Below, in pieces: positions 22,903 to 29,405 of a stretch of DNA of 29,405 nucleotides. Source of the DNA: Desulfobacteraceae bacterium (GTDB taxonomy: Bacteria; Desulfobacterota; Desulfobacteria; Desulfobacterales; SURF-15); NCBI GenBank assembly GCA_003599475.1, contig QZKK01000045.1:1-29405 (forward strand), in the 5' to 3' direction. Positions within the stretch are counted from its first letter, which is position 1. Every line of letters begins with the position of its first letter. A model generated the notes under the pieces. It searched no databases and was not told the origin of the DNA. It saw only the letters and a list, made by a program, of their open reading frames with translations. A program made the translations under genes and the position numbers.

Positions 22903-23910
22903 TTACCCCATCCCCTTCTTTAAGCCTCCGGGTGTAAAAACAAGCCCGATATTGTAGAAGGGTTCTCGAAATTCCTTTGGAAGCGGAGGCAGCGGATTCG
23001 ACTTGATCACTGCCTTGTACGCGGAATCGTCGAAGTAGTTGTTTCCGGATTTCTTTTCGAACCAGATATCCTGAATCTCGCCATTGGGCATGATCTTTAT
23101 CATCAACACCGCTTCAAGATCGGTCCTTCCCCCGGTCAGTTGCTCGGAGGCTGCCCATTTTTTTTCGATTTGGTATGCAATCTCGAGCTTGTAGAGATCG
23201 ATCTGCTCCAGAGCCCTCCTGCTCAACGGACCGGAGCTTCCTCCGTCCCCGGAGCCGAACCCCGGGCCTGCGCCCGATTCGACCCTCTCCCGAAGCCGAT
23301 CGATGGCCCTGTCGACCGGATCCTGCGGCTGCACCGGTTCCTGTGTCTTGACTTTTTCCTTCAGCCGATCGATTGCATCGGCGACGATCTTGGGCCGGGT
23401 TTCCTCGGCCTCTTTTTCGATTCTCTGAATCGCCTTTTTGACGACCTGGTCGGACTTGAATGTCTTTTTCTTCAGCGAAACCTTTGAGTCCGCCTGCTTC
23501 TTCTTGGGGGCCACCGAAATGGCATCCGGTGCGATGGAAGGCTCGCTCTTTGCAGGCGGCGAAGCTTTGGGGGCCTCGACAGGTTTTACCTCCTGCGGTT
23601 CGGCTGACTGGATTTCAGCCTGTTTGGAGGGTGTCGGCACGGTCGGAGGTGCCTCCGTCTTCGGTTCCGGTTTGACCTCAGCCGCCCGTGCGGGGGCAGG
23701 GCCTGTTCCGCGTGTCGGCAGCGACACGATGCTGACGTTCATAACGGAGGGTCTGTTGTATTTTGCGGGAATCCGGCCGGGGACAAAAATCAAGATCGCC
23801 AGGAAAAGGATGTGGCCGATCACGGAAAACCCCAGCATCGATGCCGCCGTTCGGGTACCGTCTACAGGGTCGCCAAGCATGGGGGAAGGAGATGACGCTT
23901 TTTTATCCAT
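22903..23910 (-). CDS. tolA: TolA-like energy-transducing protein (TonB C-terminal domain)
   Basis: TolA spans the periplasm, linking the TolQR motor to TolB-Pal. The 335-residue protein has a cytoplasmic N-terminus, one transmembrane helix (about 27-45), a Pro/Lys/Glu-rich spacer (about 66-150), and three copies of an AIxRLxExV helical word at about 160, 179 and 202. A Gly-rich hinge (about 213-228) leads to a TonB/TolA C-terminal domain (about 240-330) with VLMIKIMPNGEIQDIWFEK. The spacer is shorter than in E. coli TolA. Position between tolR and tolB identifies it; on sequence alone TonB would be a candidate. Confidence 0.9.
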   Translation of the reverse strand: MDKKASSPSPMLGDPVDGTRTAASMLGFSVIGHILFLAILIFVPGRIPAKYNRPSVMNVSIVSLPTRGTGPAPARAAEVKPEPKTEAPPTVPTPSKQAEIQSAEPQEVKPVEAPKASPPAKSEPSIAPDAISVAPKKKQADSKVSLKKKTFKSDQVVKKAIQRIEKEAEETRPKIVADAIDRLKEKVKTQEPVQPQDPVDRAIDRLRERVESGAGPGFGSGDGGSSGPLSRRALEQIDLYKLEIAYQIEKKWAASEQLTGGRTDLEAVLMIKIMPNGEIQDIWFEKKSGNNYFDDSAYKAVIKSNPLPPLPKEFREPFYNIGLVFTPGGLKKGMG

Positions 23911-23919
23911 CCGAAAGCT

Positions 23920-24348
23920 CTATTGCCTTTTGCTGTTGGCGCCGGATTCCAATGGCAAGGTGACCATCCCCAGCTTATCCACTCCGGCATCCTTGATCTC
24001 GGACATTACCTGCACCACCACCCCGTAAGGGATGTTCTTATCGGCTCGGAAGTAGACCTCCCGGTCGGTTCTGTTTTCCAGGACTTGCTTGAGCTTGTCC
24101 TGCAGAAATCCGACGGAGACCTCGTAGTCGTTGATGAAGACTTTGTTTTCTTTATTGATGGTAATGACCAGCGGTTCCTTATCCGTTTCCAGAGGCTTCG
24201 AGGTTGCCTCCGGCAACGAAACATCGACGCCCTGTACCATCATCGGAGCGGTTACCATGAATATAATCAGCAGAACCAGCATTACATCCACAAAGGGGGT
24301 GACGTTGATATCGGACATCAAACGATCGCTGTTGGAATCAAGACTCAT
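23920..24348 (-). CDS. tolR: Tol-Pal motor subunit TolR (ExbD/TolR family)
   Basis: TolR forms the proton channel with TolQ. I start at MSLDSNSDRLMSDINVTP (142 residues); GGAG lies 7 bases upstream inside the tolQ end, giving an 11-base overlap with tolQ. The frame stays open 44 codons further upstream within tolQ, but that part has no family similarity. The transmembrane helix (about 19-36) carries the proton-conducting Asp21 in FVDVMLVLLIIF. The periplasmic domain (about 60-135) contains VYFRADKNIPYGVVVQVM. Confidence 0.95.
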   Translation of the reverse strand: MSLDSNSDRLMSDINVTPFVDVMLVLLIIFMVTAPMMVQGVDVSLPEATSKPLETDKEPLVITINKENKVFINDYEVSVGFLQDKLKQVLENRTDREVYFRADKNIPYGVVVQVMSEIKDAGVDKLGMVTLPLESGANSKRQ

Positions 24349-25072
24349 CCTTCGCCTCCGCACGCAAAAGGTCTCTTTCAATGATATTGAGAAAATCGGC
24401 CGAAAAACTCTGAAGCTCGGATTCGATGATGCGGATCTTCTGCATGAAGTAATTGAAGGCGATGACAGAGGGAATGGCAACGGCCAAACCCGCTGCAGTC
24501 GCGATCAAGGCTTCTGAAATTCCGGGCGCAACGACGGCAAGGCTGGCCGATCCCCGAAGACCGATCCCGTGAAACGAATTCATGATGCCCCAGACGGTTC
24601 CGAAAAGCCCGATAAAAGGCGTCGTATTGCCTGTCGTGGCCAGGAATGGAACCATCTGTGTCATGCGGGTCGTCTCCGTATTGATGGCCCGGCGGAGCGC
24701 CCGCTTGACGTTGTCCGTACCGATGAGTTGTCCGTTCGAGCCGACCGGGTCTCCCCCCGTGCCGGTGGAGGAATGAACGGGAAGCCCGGATTGGCTGATT
24801 TTCCTGAGCTCCAGATACCCGATTCGAAAAACTCTCGCAACAGGGCTGCCGTCGAGTTGTTTGGCCTTGGCAAAAGCGGCGGAAAGATCCCGGCTCCTCC
24901 AGAAAAATTCCGTAAACAGCCCCGATTCTTTGAATGATTTTCGGATATACCTGAACTTCATCAGAATGATGGTCCAGGAGGCGACGGAAAAGAAAAACAG
25001 GAGCAGAAGAACAAACTGCACCATCAAACTGGCATTTTGAATCATCTGAATGAGATCAAGGTTTTGTGGCAT
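24338..25072 (-). CDS. tolQ: Tol-Pal motor subunit TolQ (MotA/TolQ/ExbB family)
   Basis: TolQ is the pentameric inner-membrane channel subunit that turns proton flow into TolA motion. The 244-residue protein has three transmembrane helices (about 13-38, 143-165, 178-208) and the family stretch TPFIGLFGTVWGIMNSF, followed by PGISEALIATAAGLAVAIPSV. The cytoplasmic loop has an unusual Gly/Ser-rich insertion (about 97-118). It is the first gene of tolQ-tolR-tolA-tolB-pal-cpoB; a consensus -35 promoter lies just upstream. Confidence 0.95.
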   Translation of the reverse strand: MPQNLDLIQMIQNASLMVQFVLLLLFFFSVASWTIILMKFRYIRKSFKESGLFTEFFWRSRDLSAAFAKAKQLDGSPVARVFRIGYLELRKISQSGLPVHSSTGTGGDPVGSNGQLIGTDNVKRALRRAINTETTRMTQMVPFLATTGNTTPFIGLFGTVWGIMNSFHGIGLRGSASLAVVAPGISEALIATAAGLAVAIPSVIAFNYFMQKIRIIESELQSFSADFLNIIERDLLRAEAKDES

Positions 25073-25121
25073 TCTCTAGAAACTCCATTCTTAAGGTCGT
25101 AGACACTTTATTAAACATAGT

Positions 25122-25150
25122 AAATTAAAGGAAATTTCGGCTACTGTCAA
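25122..25150 (-). promoter_or_regulatory. Promoter of the tol-pal operon
   Basis: Minus-strand TTGACA (25150-25145, perfect) and TAATTT (25127-25122) are separated by 17 bases. The start near 25115 gives a leader of about 43 bases. The -10 box is weak (3 of 6 matches), so moderate strength is expected. Confidence 0.5.
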
Positions 25151-25193
25151 GAAAATTGAAATCATTGCCGATTCGACTAAAATATCTTCTCCG

Positions 25194-25208
25194 GGACATG
25201 AGATGTCC
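25194..25208. promoter_or_regulatory. GGACAT-GAG-ATGTCC dyad, possible operator
   Basis: It is a perfect 6-bp-arm inverted repeat with a 3-base centre, 44 bases upstream of the tolQ -35 box and about 125 bases upstream of the sdhC -35 box. A regulator is not evident. Confidence 0.3.
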
Positions 25209-25332
25209 ATCTCGCAAAAGATCTTGCAAGAAATGAACCATTTGACTGATTTTCTGAAGCTTCCGGGGTGGTAATCACGAGCCTTCTGCAATTTTCGAAA
25301 AACGGATACTTCTGATCCTCTTCATTATTCAC

Positions 25333-25361
25333 TTGAGATCTCCCGATTCATCTGTTACTAT
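25333..25361 (+). promoter_or_regulatory. Promoter of sdhCAB
   Basis: TTGAGA (25333-25338) and TACTAT (25356-25361) have 17-base spacing. The transcript would start near 25368, and GGGGGAG lies just before the sdhC ATG. Confidence 0.55.
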
Positions 25362-25389
25362 AGCTTCTTCATTTTTTTAAGGGGGAGAC

Positions 25390-26031
25390 ATGAACTGGTT
25401 CGCTCAAGCACTCCGTTCCTCGATCGGTAAAAAACTGATCATGGCAATCACCGGATTGTCCTTTTGTGCATTTTTGGCAGTCCATCTGGCAGGCAATCTC
25501 ATCATATACAAAGGCGGCGATTCGTTCAACAGGTACGCCGAAAATCTTCATTCGCTCGGCGTTCTGCTGACGGTTGCGGAATTCGGGTTGCTCTTTTTCG
25601 CCCTTGTCCATGCAGGCACCGGGTTGCTGCTGTTTTTCGAAAACAGGCGGTCACGGCCGGTTCCCTATGCTGTAAAAAAGAGTGCCGGAGGGCAGAGTCT
25701 CGCTTCGGCGACTATGCCGTATACCGGGCTCCTGGTTCTGGCTTTCGTGATCATTCACTTGGTAAATTTCACCTTTGCCGACAAAACCGGTACAACCATA
25801 TTCGAAATTGCCCGTGCAAAATTTCAGAACCCCCTGTATGTTTTTTTATATACTGCCGGCATGGTCATCGTTGCCATCCATGTCAGCCATGGTTTTTGGA
25901 GCGCCCTCCAGACAATCGGCGCCAACCATCCCAAGTATTTTTCCGTGATAAAGTCGGCCGGGGTGGCCTTCAGCATCATTATCGGAATCGGTTTCGGATT
26001 GCTTCCCATCTATATATCAGTTTGGTTCTAG
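25390..26031 (+). CDS. sdhC: Succinate dehydrogenase/fumarate reductase cytochrome b subunit
   Basis: It is the membrane anchor of a type B succinate:quinone oxidoreductase (one large subunit, five helices, two hemes b), the Bacillus/Wolinella form. The 213-residue protein has hydrophobic helices at about 14-40, 56-84, 107-130, 148-172 and 184-212. Candidate heme ligands are His32 (VHLAGN), His74 (VHAGTG), His123 (IIHLVNF) and His164 or His167 (AIHVSHGFW). GGGGGAG precedes the ATG. It leads sdhC-sdhA-sdhB with tight spacing. With menaquinone such complexes can run as succinate dehydrogenase or fumarate reductase; the direction cannot be told from sequence. Confidence 0.94.
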   Translation: MNWFAQALRSSIGKKLIMAITGLSFCAFLAVHLAGNLIIYKGGDSFNRYAENLHSLGVLLTVAEFGLLFFALVHAGTGLLLFFENRRSRPVPYAVKKSAGGQSLASATMPYTGLLVLAFVIIHLVNFTFADKTGTTIFEIARAKFQNPLYVFLYTAGMVIVAIHVSHGFWSALQTIGANHPKYFSVIKSAGVAFSIIIGIGFGLLPIYISVWF

Positions 26032-26038
26032 GAAAGGA

Positions 26039-27958
26039 ATGCGTATGCTGCTCGATGGAAAAGTTCCAGGCGGAGCTCTGCAGGAAAAATGGGACAATCG
26101 ATGTTATGAGCTGAAATTGGTCAATCCTGCAAACAAGCGGAAATTCGACATTATTGTCGTCGGCACAGGCCTTGCGGGCGGTTCGGCCTCGGCCACTTTG
26201 GCCGAGCTCGGATACAACGTAAAAACCTTCTGCATTCAGGACAGCCCCCGCAGGGCCCACAGCATCGCCGCACAGGGAGGCATCAATGCCGCAAAGAATT
26301 ACCAAAATGACGGCGACAGCATCCGGCGGCTGTTCTACGATACCATCAAGGGGGGCGACTTCCGTTCCCGGGAAGCGAACGTCTTCCGCCTCGCCCAGTT
26401 GAGCACGCGCATCATCGATCACTGTGTCGCTCAGGGGGTTCCCTTCGCCAGGGACTACAGCGGACTGCTCGCCAACAGGTCGTTCGGCGGCGCTCAGGTT
26501 TCCCGGACCTTCTATGCCCGCGGTCAGACTGGACAACAGCTTCTTCTGGGCGCCTACGGTGCATTGATGCGTCAGGCCGCGGCAGGAAAGGTGACCCTCT
26601 TTCCGCGAAGAGAGGTATTGGATCTTGTGATTGTCAATGGCCAGGCGCGCGGAATCATCGTGCGGAACCTGATTACCGGAGAGTTGGAGGCCCACGCGGC
26701 GCATGCCGTAATCCTGGCAACCGGCGGATACGCCAACGTATATTTCCTCTCCACCAATGCGATGAATTCCAATGTATCGGCCATTTTCAAGGCCTACAAA
26801 AAAGGCGCGCTCTTTGCCAACCCCTGTTTCACTCAGATTCATCCGACCTGCATACCGGTCCACGGAACCTATCAATCCAAGCTGACGCTCATGAGCGAAA
26901 GCCTTCGAAACGACGGTCGCGTCTGGGTGCCGAAAAGCCCGGGGGACAAGCGCTCTGCAGACCAAATCCCTGAATCCGAAAGAGACTACTACCTCGAGGA
27001 AAAATATCCCAGCTTCGGAAATCTGGTGCCAAGGGATGTCGCCTCCCGGAACGCCAAAGAGCAGTGTGATATGGGAAAAGGGGTGGGGGAATCCGGGCTT
27101 GCGGTCTATCTGGATTTCAGAGATGCGATCAAGCGGGACGGCGTGCCGGTCATCGCTCAAAAATACGGCAATCTCTTCCAGATGTATGAAAAGATTACGG
27201 CTGAAAACCCATATGAAACCCCGATGAAGATTTACCCGGCCGTCCACTACACCATGGGCGGCCTCTGGGTCGATTACGATCTGATGAGCAACGTACCCGG
27301 CCTTTTCGTACTGGGCGAGGGAAACTTCTCGGATCACGGCGCCAACCGGCTCGGAGCCAGCGCGCTGATGCAGGGGCTGGCCGACGGATACTTTATCATC
27401 CCGTATACCATCGGGGGCTATCTGGCAGGAAATTCTCCGTCGAATGTATCCACCGATCACCCTGCCTTCAAAGAAGCCCTGTCAAACGCAAAGGCCCGCA
27501 TCCGGAAGCTTCTTTCGGTCAATGGAAAACGGACCGTGGACGATTTCCACCGGCAGCTTGGGAAAATCCTTTGGGATCACTGCGGGATGTCGCGAAACGA
27601 CCAGGGCTTGAAAAAGGCGCGAACGATGGTTCAGGAACTGAGGGAAGAGTACTGGCAGAACGTAATCGTTCCGGGTTCAGCCGAGGATTTCAACCAGAGT
27701 CTGGAGAGGGCCGGAAGGGTTGCCGACTTTCTCGATTTTGGGGAACTGCTGATCATCGACGCTTTGGCCCGAAGGGAGTCCTGCGGAGGGCACTTCAACG
27801 AGGCCTTCCAGACGGTGGAAAATGAAGCCAGACGCGACGATGAAAATTTCTGCCATGTGGCCGCATGGGAGTATGCAGGCGAGGGGAAAGACCCCCGGTT
27901 CCATATGGAGCCGCTCGCCTGTGAATACGTCCAACTCACTCAAAGGAGCTACAAGTGA
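26039..27958 (+). CDS. sdhA: Succinate dehydrogenase/fumarate reductase flavoprotein subunit
   Basis: It carries covalent FAD and the succinate/fumarate site. The 639-residue protein has the dinucleotide motif [11 protein letters not shown] (40-50), the FAD-linking His74 in [11 protein letters not shown], the substrate-site segment [16 protein letters not shown] with the catalytic arginine region, and [13 protein letters not shown] for FAD. It belongs to the long Bacteroidetes/Chlorobi/Deltaproteobacteria-type branch with the ESCGGHFN stretch near the C-terminus. AGGAAAGGA precedes two in-frame ATGs (26039, 26045); the second matches the usual [10 protein letters not shown] start. The stop overlaps the GTG of sdhB. 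Confidence 0.95.
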   Translation: MRMLLDGKVPGGALQEKWDNRCYELKLVNPANKRKFDIIVVGTGLAGGSASATLAELGYNVKTFCIQDSPRRAHSIAAQGGINAAKNYQNDGDSIRRLFYDTIKGGDFRSREANVFRLAQLSTRIIDHCVAQGVPFARDYSGLLANRSFGGAQVSRTFYARGQTGQQLLLGAYGALMRQAAAGKVTLFPRREVLDLVIVNGQARGIIVRNLITGELEAHAAHAVILATGGYANVYFLSTNAMNSNVSAIFKAYKKGALFANPCFTQIHPTCIPVHGTYQSKLTLMSESLRNDGRVWVPKSPGDKRSADQIPESERDYYLEEKYPSFGNLVPRDVASRNAKEQCDMGKGVGESGLAVYLDFRDAIKRDGVPVIAQKYGNLFQMYEKITAENPYETPMKIYPAVHYTMGGLWVDYDLMSNVPGLFVLGEGNFSDHGANRLGASALMQGLADGYFIIPYTIGGYLAGNSPSNVSTDHPAFKEALSNAKARIRKLLSVNGKRTVDDFHRQLGKILWDHCGMSRNDQGLKKARTMVQELREEYWQNVIVPGSAEDFNQSLERAGRVADFLDFGELLIIDALARRESCGGHFNEAFQTVENEARRDDENFCHVAAWEYAGEGKDPRFHMEPLACEYVQLTQRSYK

Positions 27959-28710
27959 CCCAAACGATTCATCTGAAGCTGAAAGTCTGGCGTCAAAGCG
28001 GGCCCAATGCCAAAGGATACTTTGAGACGCTCAGCGCCGAAAACATCTCGACCGATATGTCTTTTCTTGAGATGCTCGACGTCATCAACGATTCGCTGAC
28101 GCTGGAAGGAAGAGAGCCCATCGCCTTCGACCATGATTGCAGGGAGGGTATTTGCGGATCCTGCGGCGCAATGGTAAACGGATATGCCCACGGCCCCGAA
28201 AGGGAGACCAATCTGTGCCAGCTGCACATGCGGCACTTCAAAGACGGCGACACCATCGTCATCGAACCCTGGCGCTCCCGTGCGTTCAAAGTGGTCAAAG
28301 ATCTCGTGGTCGATCGCAGCGCGTTCGATCAGATCATTCAGGCCGGCGGGTATATTTCCGTCAATACCGGTGGAGCTCCGGAAGCCAACGCCGTCCCGAT
28401 CCCAAAAGAAACAGCCGATAAGGCTATGGATGCAGCCACGTGCGTCGGGTGCGGCGGATGTGTGGCTGCATGCCCGAATGGATCTGCGATGCTTTTTGTG
28501 GGGGCCAAGATTTCTCAATTGGCCCTCCTGCCTCAGGGCAGACCCGAAGCCGCCGAACGGGCGCTTCGAATGCTGAAGAAGATGGATGAACTGGGTTTCG
28601 GCAACTGCAGCAACACCGCCGAATGCGAGGCACAGTGCCCCAAGGGGATGTCCATCCTGCACATTGCCCGGATGAACCGGGAGTTTCTGAAGGCTGCGTG
28701 GGGAAGCTGA
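27955..28710 (+). CDS. sdhB: Succinate dehydrogenase/fumarate reductase iron-sulfur subunit
   Basis: It carries electrons from FAD to the quinone through three clusters. The 251-residue protein has a [2Fe-2S] domain with Cys62, Cys67, Cys70 and Cys88. The C-terminal ferredoxin domain has [12 protein letters not shown] (Cys163, 166, 169, 173) plus Cys218, Cys224 and Cys228, giving [4Fe-4S] and [3Fe-4S] sites by family analogy. The start is a GTG overlapping the sdhA stop, with AAAGGAG 6 bases upstream. The stop codon lies in the left arm of an inverted repeat shared with purM. Confidence 0.95.
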   Translation: MTQTIHLKLKVWRQSGPNAKGYFETLSAENISTDMSFLEMLDVINDSLTLEGREPIAFDHDCREGICGSCGAMVNGYAHGPERETNLCQLHMRHFKDGDTIVIEPWRSRAFKVVKDLVVDRSAFDQIIQAGGYISVNTGGAPEANAVPIPKETADKAMDAATCVGCGGCVAACPNGSAMLFVGAKISQLALLPQGRPEAAERALRMLKKMDELGFGNCSNTAECEAQCPKGMSILHIARMNREFLKAAWGS

Positions 28711-28815
28711 AAGCTCAAAGAGGAACATCGAGTTTCGGTTGGCTTTGAACTTCGGATGTTCTGTATTCGATTGCTTTGCTTTCAGCTTTGAGCTTTGAGC
28801 TTTGAACTTTCAGCT
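28705..28815. repeat. Inverted short-word repeat between convergent sdhB and purM
   Basis: AGCTGAAAGCTCAAAG (28705-28720) is the reverse complement, with one mismatch, of CTTTGAACTTTCAGCT (28800-28815). Inside, GAACATC and GATGTTC form a second pair, and AGCTTTGAGCTTTGAGC is a tandem word. The left arm includes the sdhB stop and the right arm ends two bases before the purM stop, so it may work as a bidirectional terminator, although T-runs are absent. Confidence 0.6.
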
Positions 28816-28817
28816 CT

Positions 28818-29405
28818 TCATACCCACTTGAGGCGGGGCTCGGATGCCTTGAGCTCGACAACTTCCCCGATGACAAACGCTCTTTCATTCATTGCGTTCA
28901 AACGCTCCACGACATCCTGAACCAAATTCTCCTGGACCACCGCGATCAGACCGATGCCGTTGTTGAAAGTACGAAGCATCTCATCATCGCCGACCTTGCC
29001 GGCCTGCTGCAAGAAATTGAAAATGGGGAGCACATCCCAGCTTGCACGCTTCAGGATCACTTGGCATGCTTTGGGAATGATCCGCATCAGGTTGTTGACG
29101 ATGCCGCCGCCGGTGACATGAACAAACCCGTTGATCGTCAAGTCCCGCGTGAGGCGAAGAATCGTCTCCGAATAAATCCTAGTTGGGATAATCAACTCTT
29201 CCCCGAGCGTCTTTTGCAGTTCGGGAATGTAATCGTCCACGCCCAGATGCAGAACGTCAAAACAGATTTTCCGGACCAGGGAGTAGCCGTTGCTATGCAG
29301 TCCATTGGAGGCGATGCCGACAATCTTGTTTCCCACATGGATTTCAGACCCGTCGATGATTTTATCGTTTTCGACGATACCGACAGCGAATCCGGCAAGA
29401 TCGGA
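28818..29405 (-). CDS. purM: Phosphoribosylformylglycinamidine cyclo-ligase, C-terminal part (cut by window edge)
   Basis: PurM (AIR synthetase) closes the imidazole ring in purine synthesis. The frame is open to the right edge (encoding SDLAGFAVGIVE there), so 195 residues of the C-terminal half are present. Family markers are GNKIVGIASNGLHSNGYSLVR, HVTGGGIVNNLMRIIP, DEMLRTFNNGIGLI, and the terminal FVIGEVV. The N-terminal ATP-binding half lies outside the window. It converges on sdhB. Confidence 0.95.
   Translation of the reverse strand, partial: SDLAGFAVGIVENDKIIDGSEIHVGNKIVGIASNGLHSNGYSLVRKICFDVLHLGVDDYIPELQKTLGEELIIPTRIYSETILRLTRDLTINGFVHVTGGGIVNNLMRIIPKACQVILKRASWDVLPIFNFLQQAGKVGDDEMLRTFNNGIGLIAVVQENLVQDVVERLNAMNERAFVIGEVVELKASEPRLKWV

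Larger units (their letters stand above)
25073..25389. other. Divergent regulatory region between tolQ and sdhC
   Basis: This 317-base space holds the two divergent promoters described separately and a GGACAT-GAG-ATGTCC dyad (25194-25208) placed between them. A 66-codon minus-strand frame (25091-25291) overlaps the tolQ promoter and has no ribosome site or family signature, so I do not call it. Confidence 0.5.

Noticed and set aside
24349..24480. N-terminal extension of tolR
   Set aside because: The extension lies within the tolQ coding sequence and lacks TolR similarity; MSLDSNSDRL is the proper start with a ribosome site.
25091..25291. 66-codon minus-strand frame upstream of tolQ
   Set aside because: It covers the likely tolQ promoter, has no ribosome site, and shows no family signature.
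25979..27460. 493-codon open frame antisense to sdhA
   Set aside because: It lies wholly opposite an unmistakable flavoprotein gene, has no family signature or ribosome site, and such frames are common opposite GC-rich genes with biased third positions.
27949..28728. 259-codon minus-strand open frame
   Set aside because: It is the antisense of sdhB, whose cysteine motifs are intact; no coding signal of its own.

Overview
The window looks like chromosomal DNA of a Gram-negative, menaquinone-type respiring member of the Desulfobacterota (former Deltaproteobacteria). The reasons are a complete Tol-Pal envelope operon, a three-gene sdhCAB complex with one di-heme-type membrane anchor, lipoprotein signals, and short-word intergenic repeats of a kind I associate with that group. 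The placement is an inference from gene content; no rRNA gene is present.

Layout. Bases 1-79 hold the 5' end of a VapB-type antitoxin gene (minus strand) with a clear promoter and a perfect 17-bp palindrome over its start region. Bases 418-7352 (minus) hold a complete type I Wadjet anti-plasmid operon, jetA-jetB-jetC-jetD. The last three genes are joined by ATGA overlaps, but a roughly 150-bp inverted-repeat element separates jetA from jetB. Next come the ribosomal protein pair rplM-rpsI, with a strong promoter and a terminator, and a two-gene sugar-acid cassette (gluconokinase-like FGGY kinase plus D-2-hydroxyacid dehydrogenase). A divergent CYTH-domain gene (11412-12023, plus) converges on a bactofilin gene.

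Bases 12037-16485 (minus) form what I regard as the most interesting block: a YkuD-domain protein with NTF2-like C-terminal domains (like Helicobacter Csd6 / Campylobacter Pgp2), an unrecognised single-pass membrane protein, an M14-type carboxypeptidase with the unusual Gln zinc ligand of Csd4/Pgp1, and a bactofilin (the CcmA family). Together they read as a peptidoglycan-trimming and scaffold cassette for cell curvature or helical shape, known from Epsilonproteobacteria as scattered genes but here packed together.

Bases 16642-19696 (minus) carry ruvC-ruvA-ruvB (Holliday junction resolution) and a SAM hydroxide adenosyltransferase. Bases 19835-25072 (minus) carry tolQ-tolR-tolA-tolB-pal-cpoB, with stem-loops between tolB, pal and cpoB that could set relative expression. 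From a divergent intergenic region, sdhC-sdhA-sdhB runs on the plus strand (25390-28710), followed by an inverted-repeat spacer shared with the convergent, truncated purM at the right edge.

Four intergenic spaces (5744-5895, 11305-11357, 12425-12668, 28705-28815) contain degenerate short-word repeats, each with a different word. Several sit directly against stop codons.
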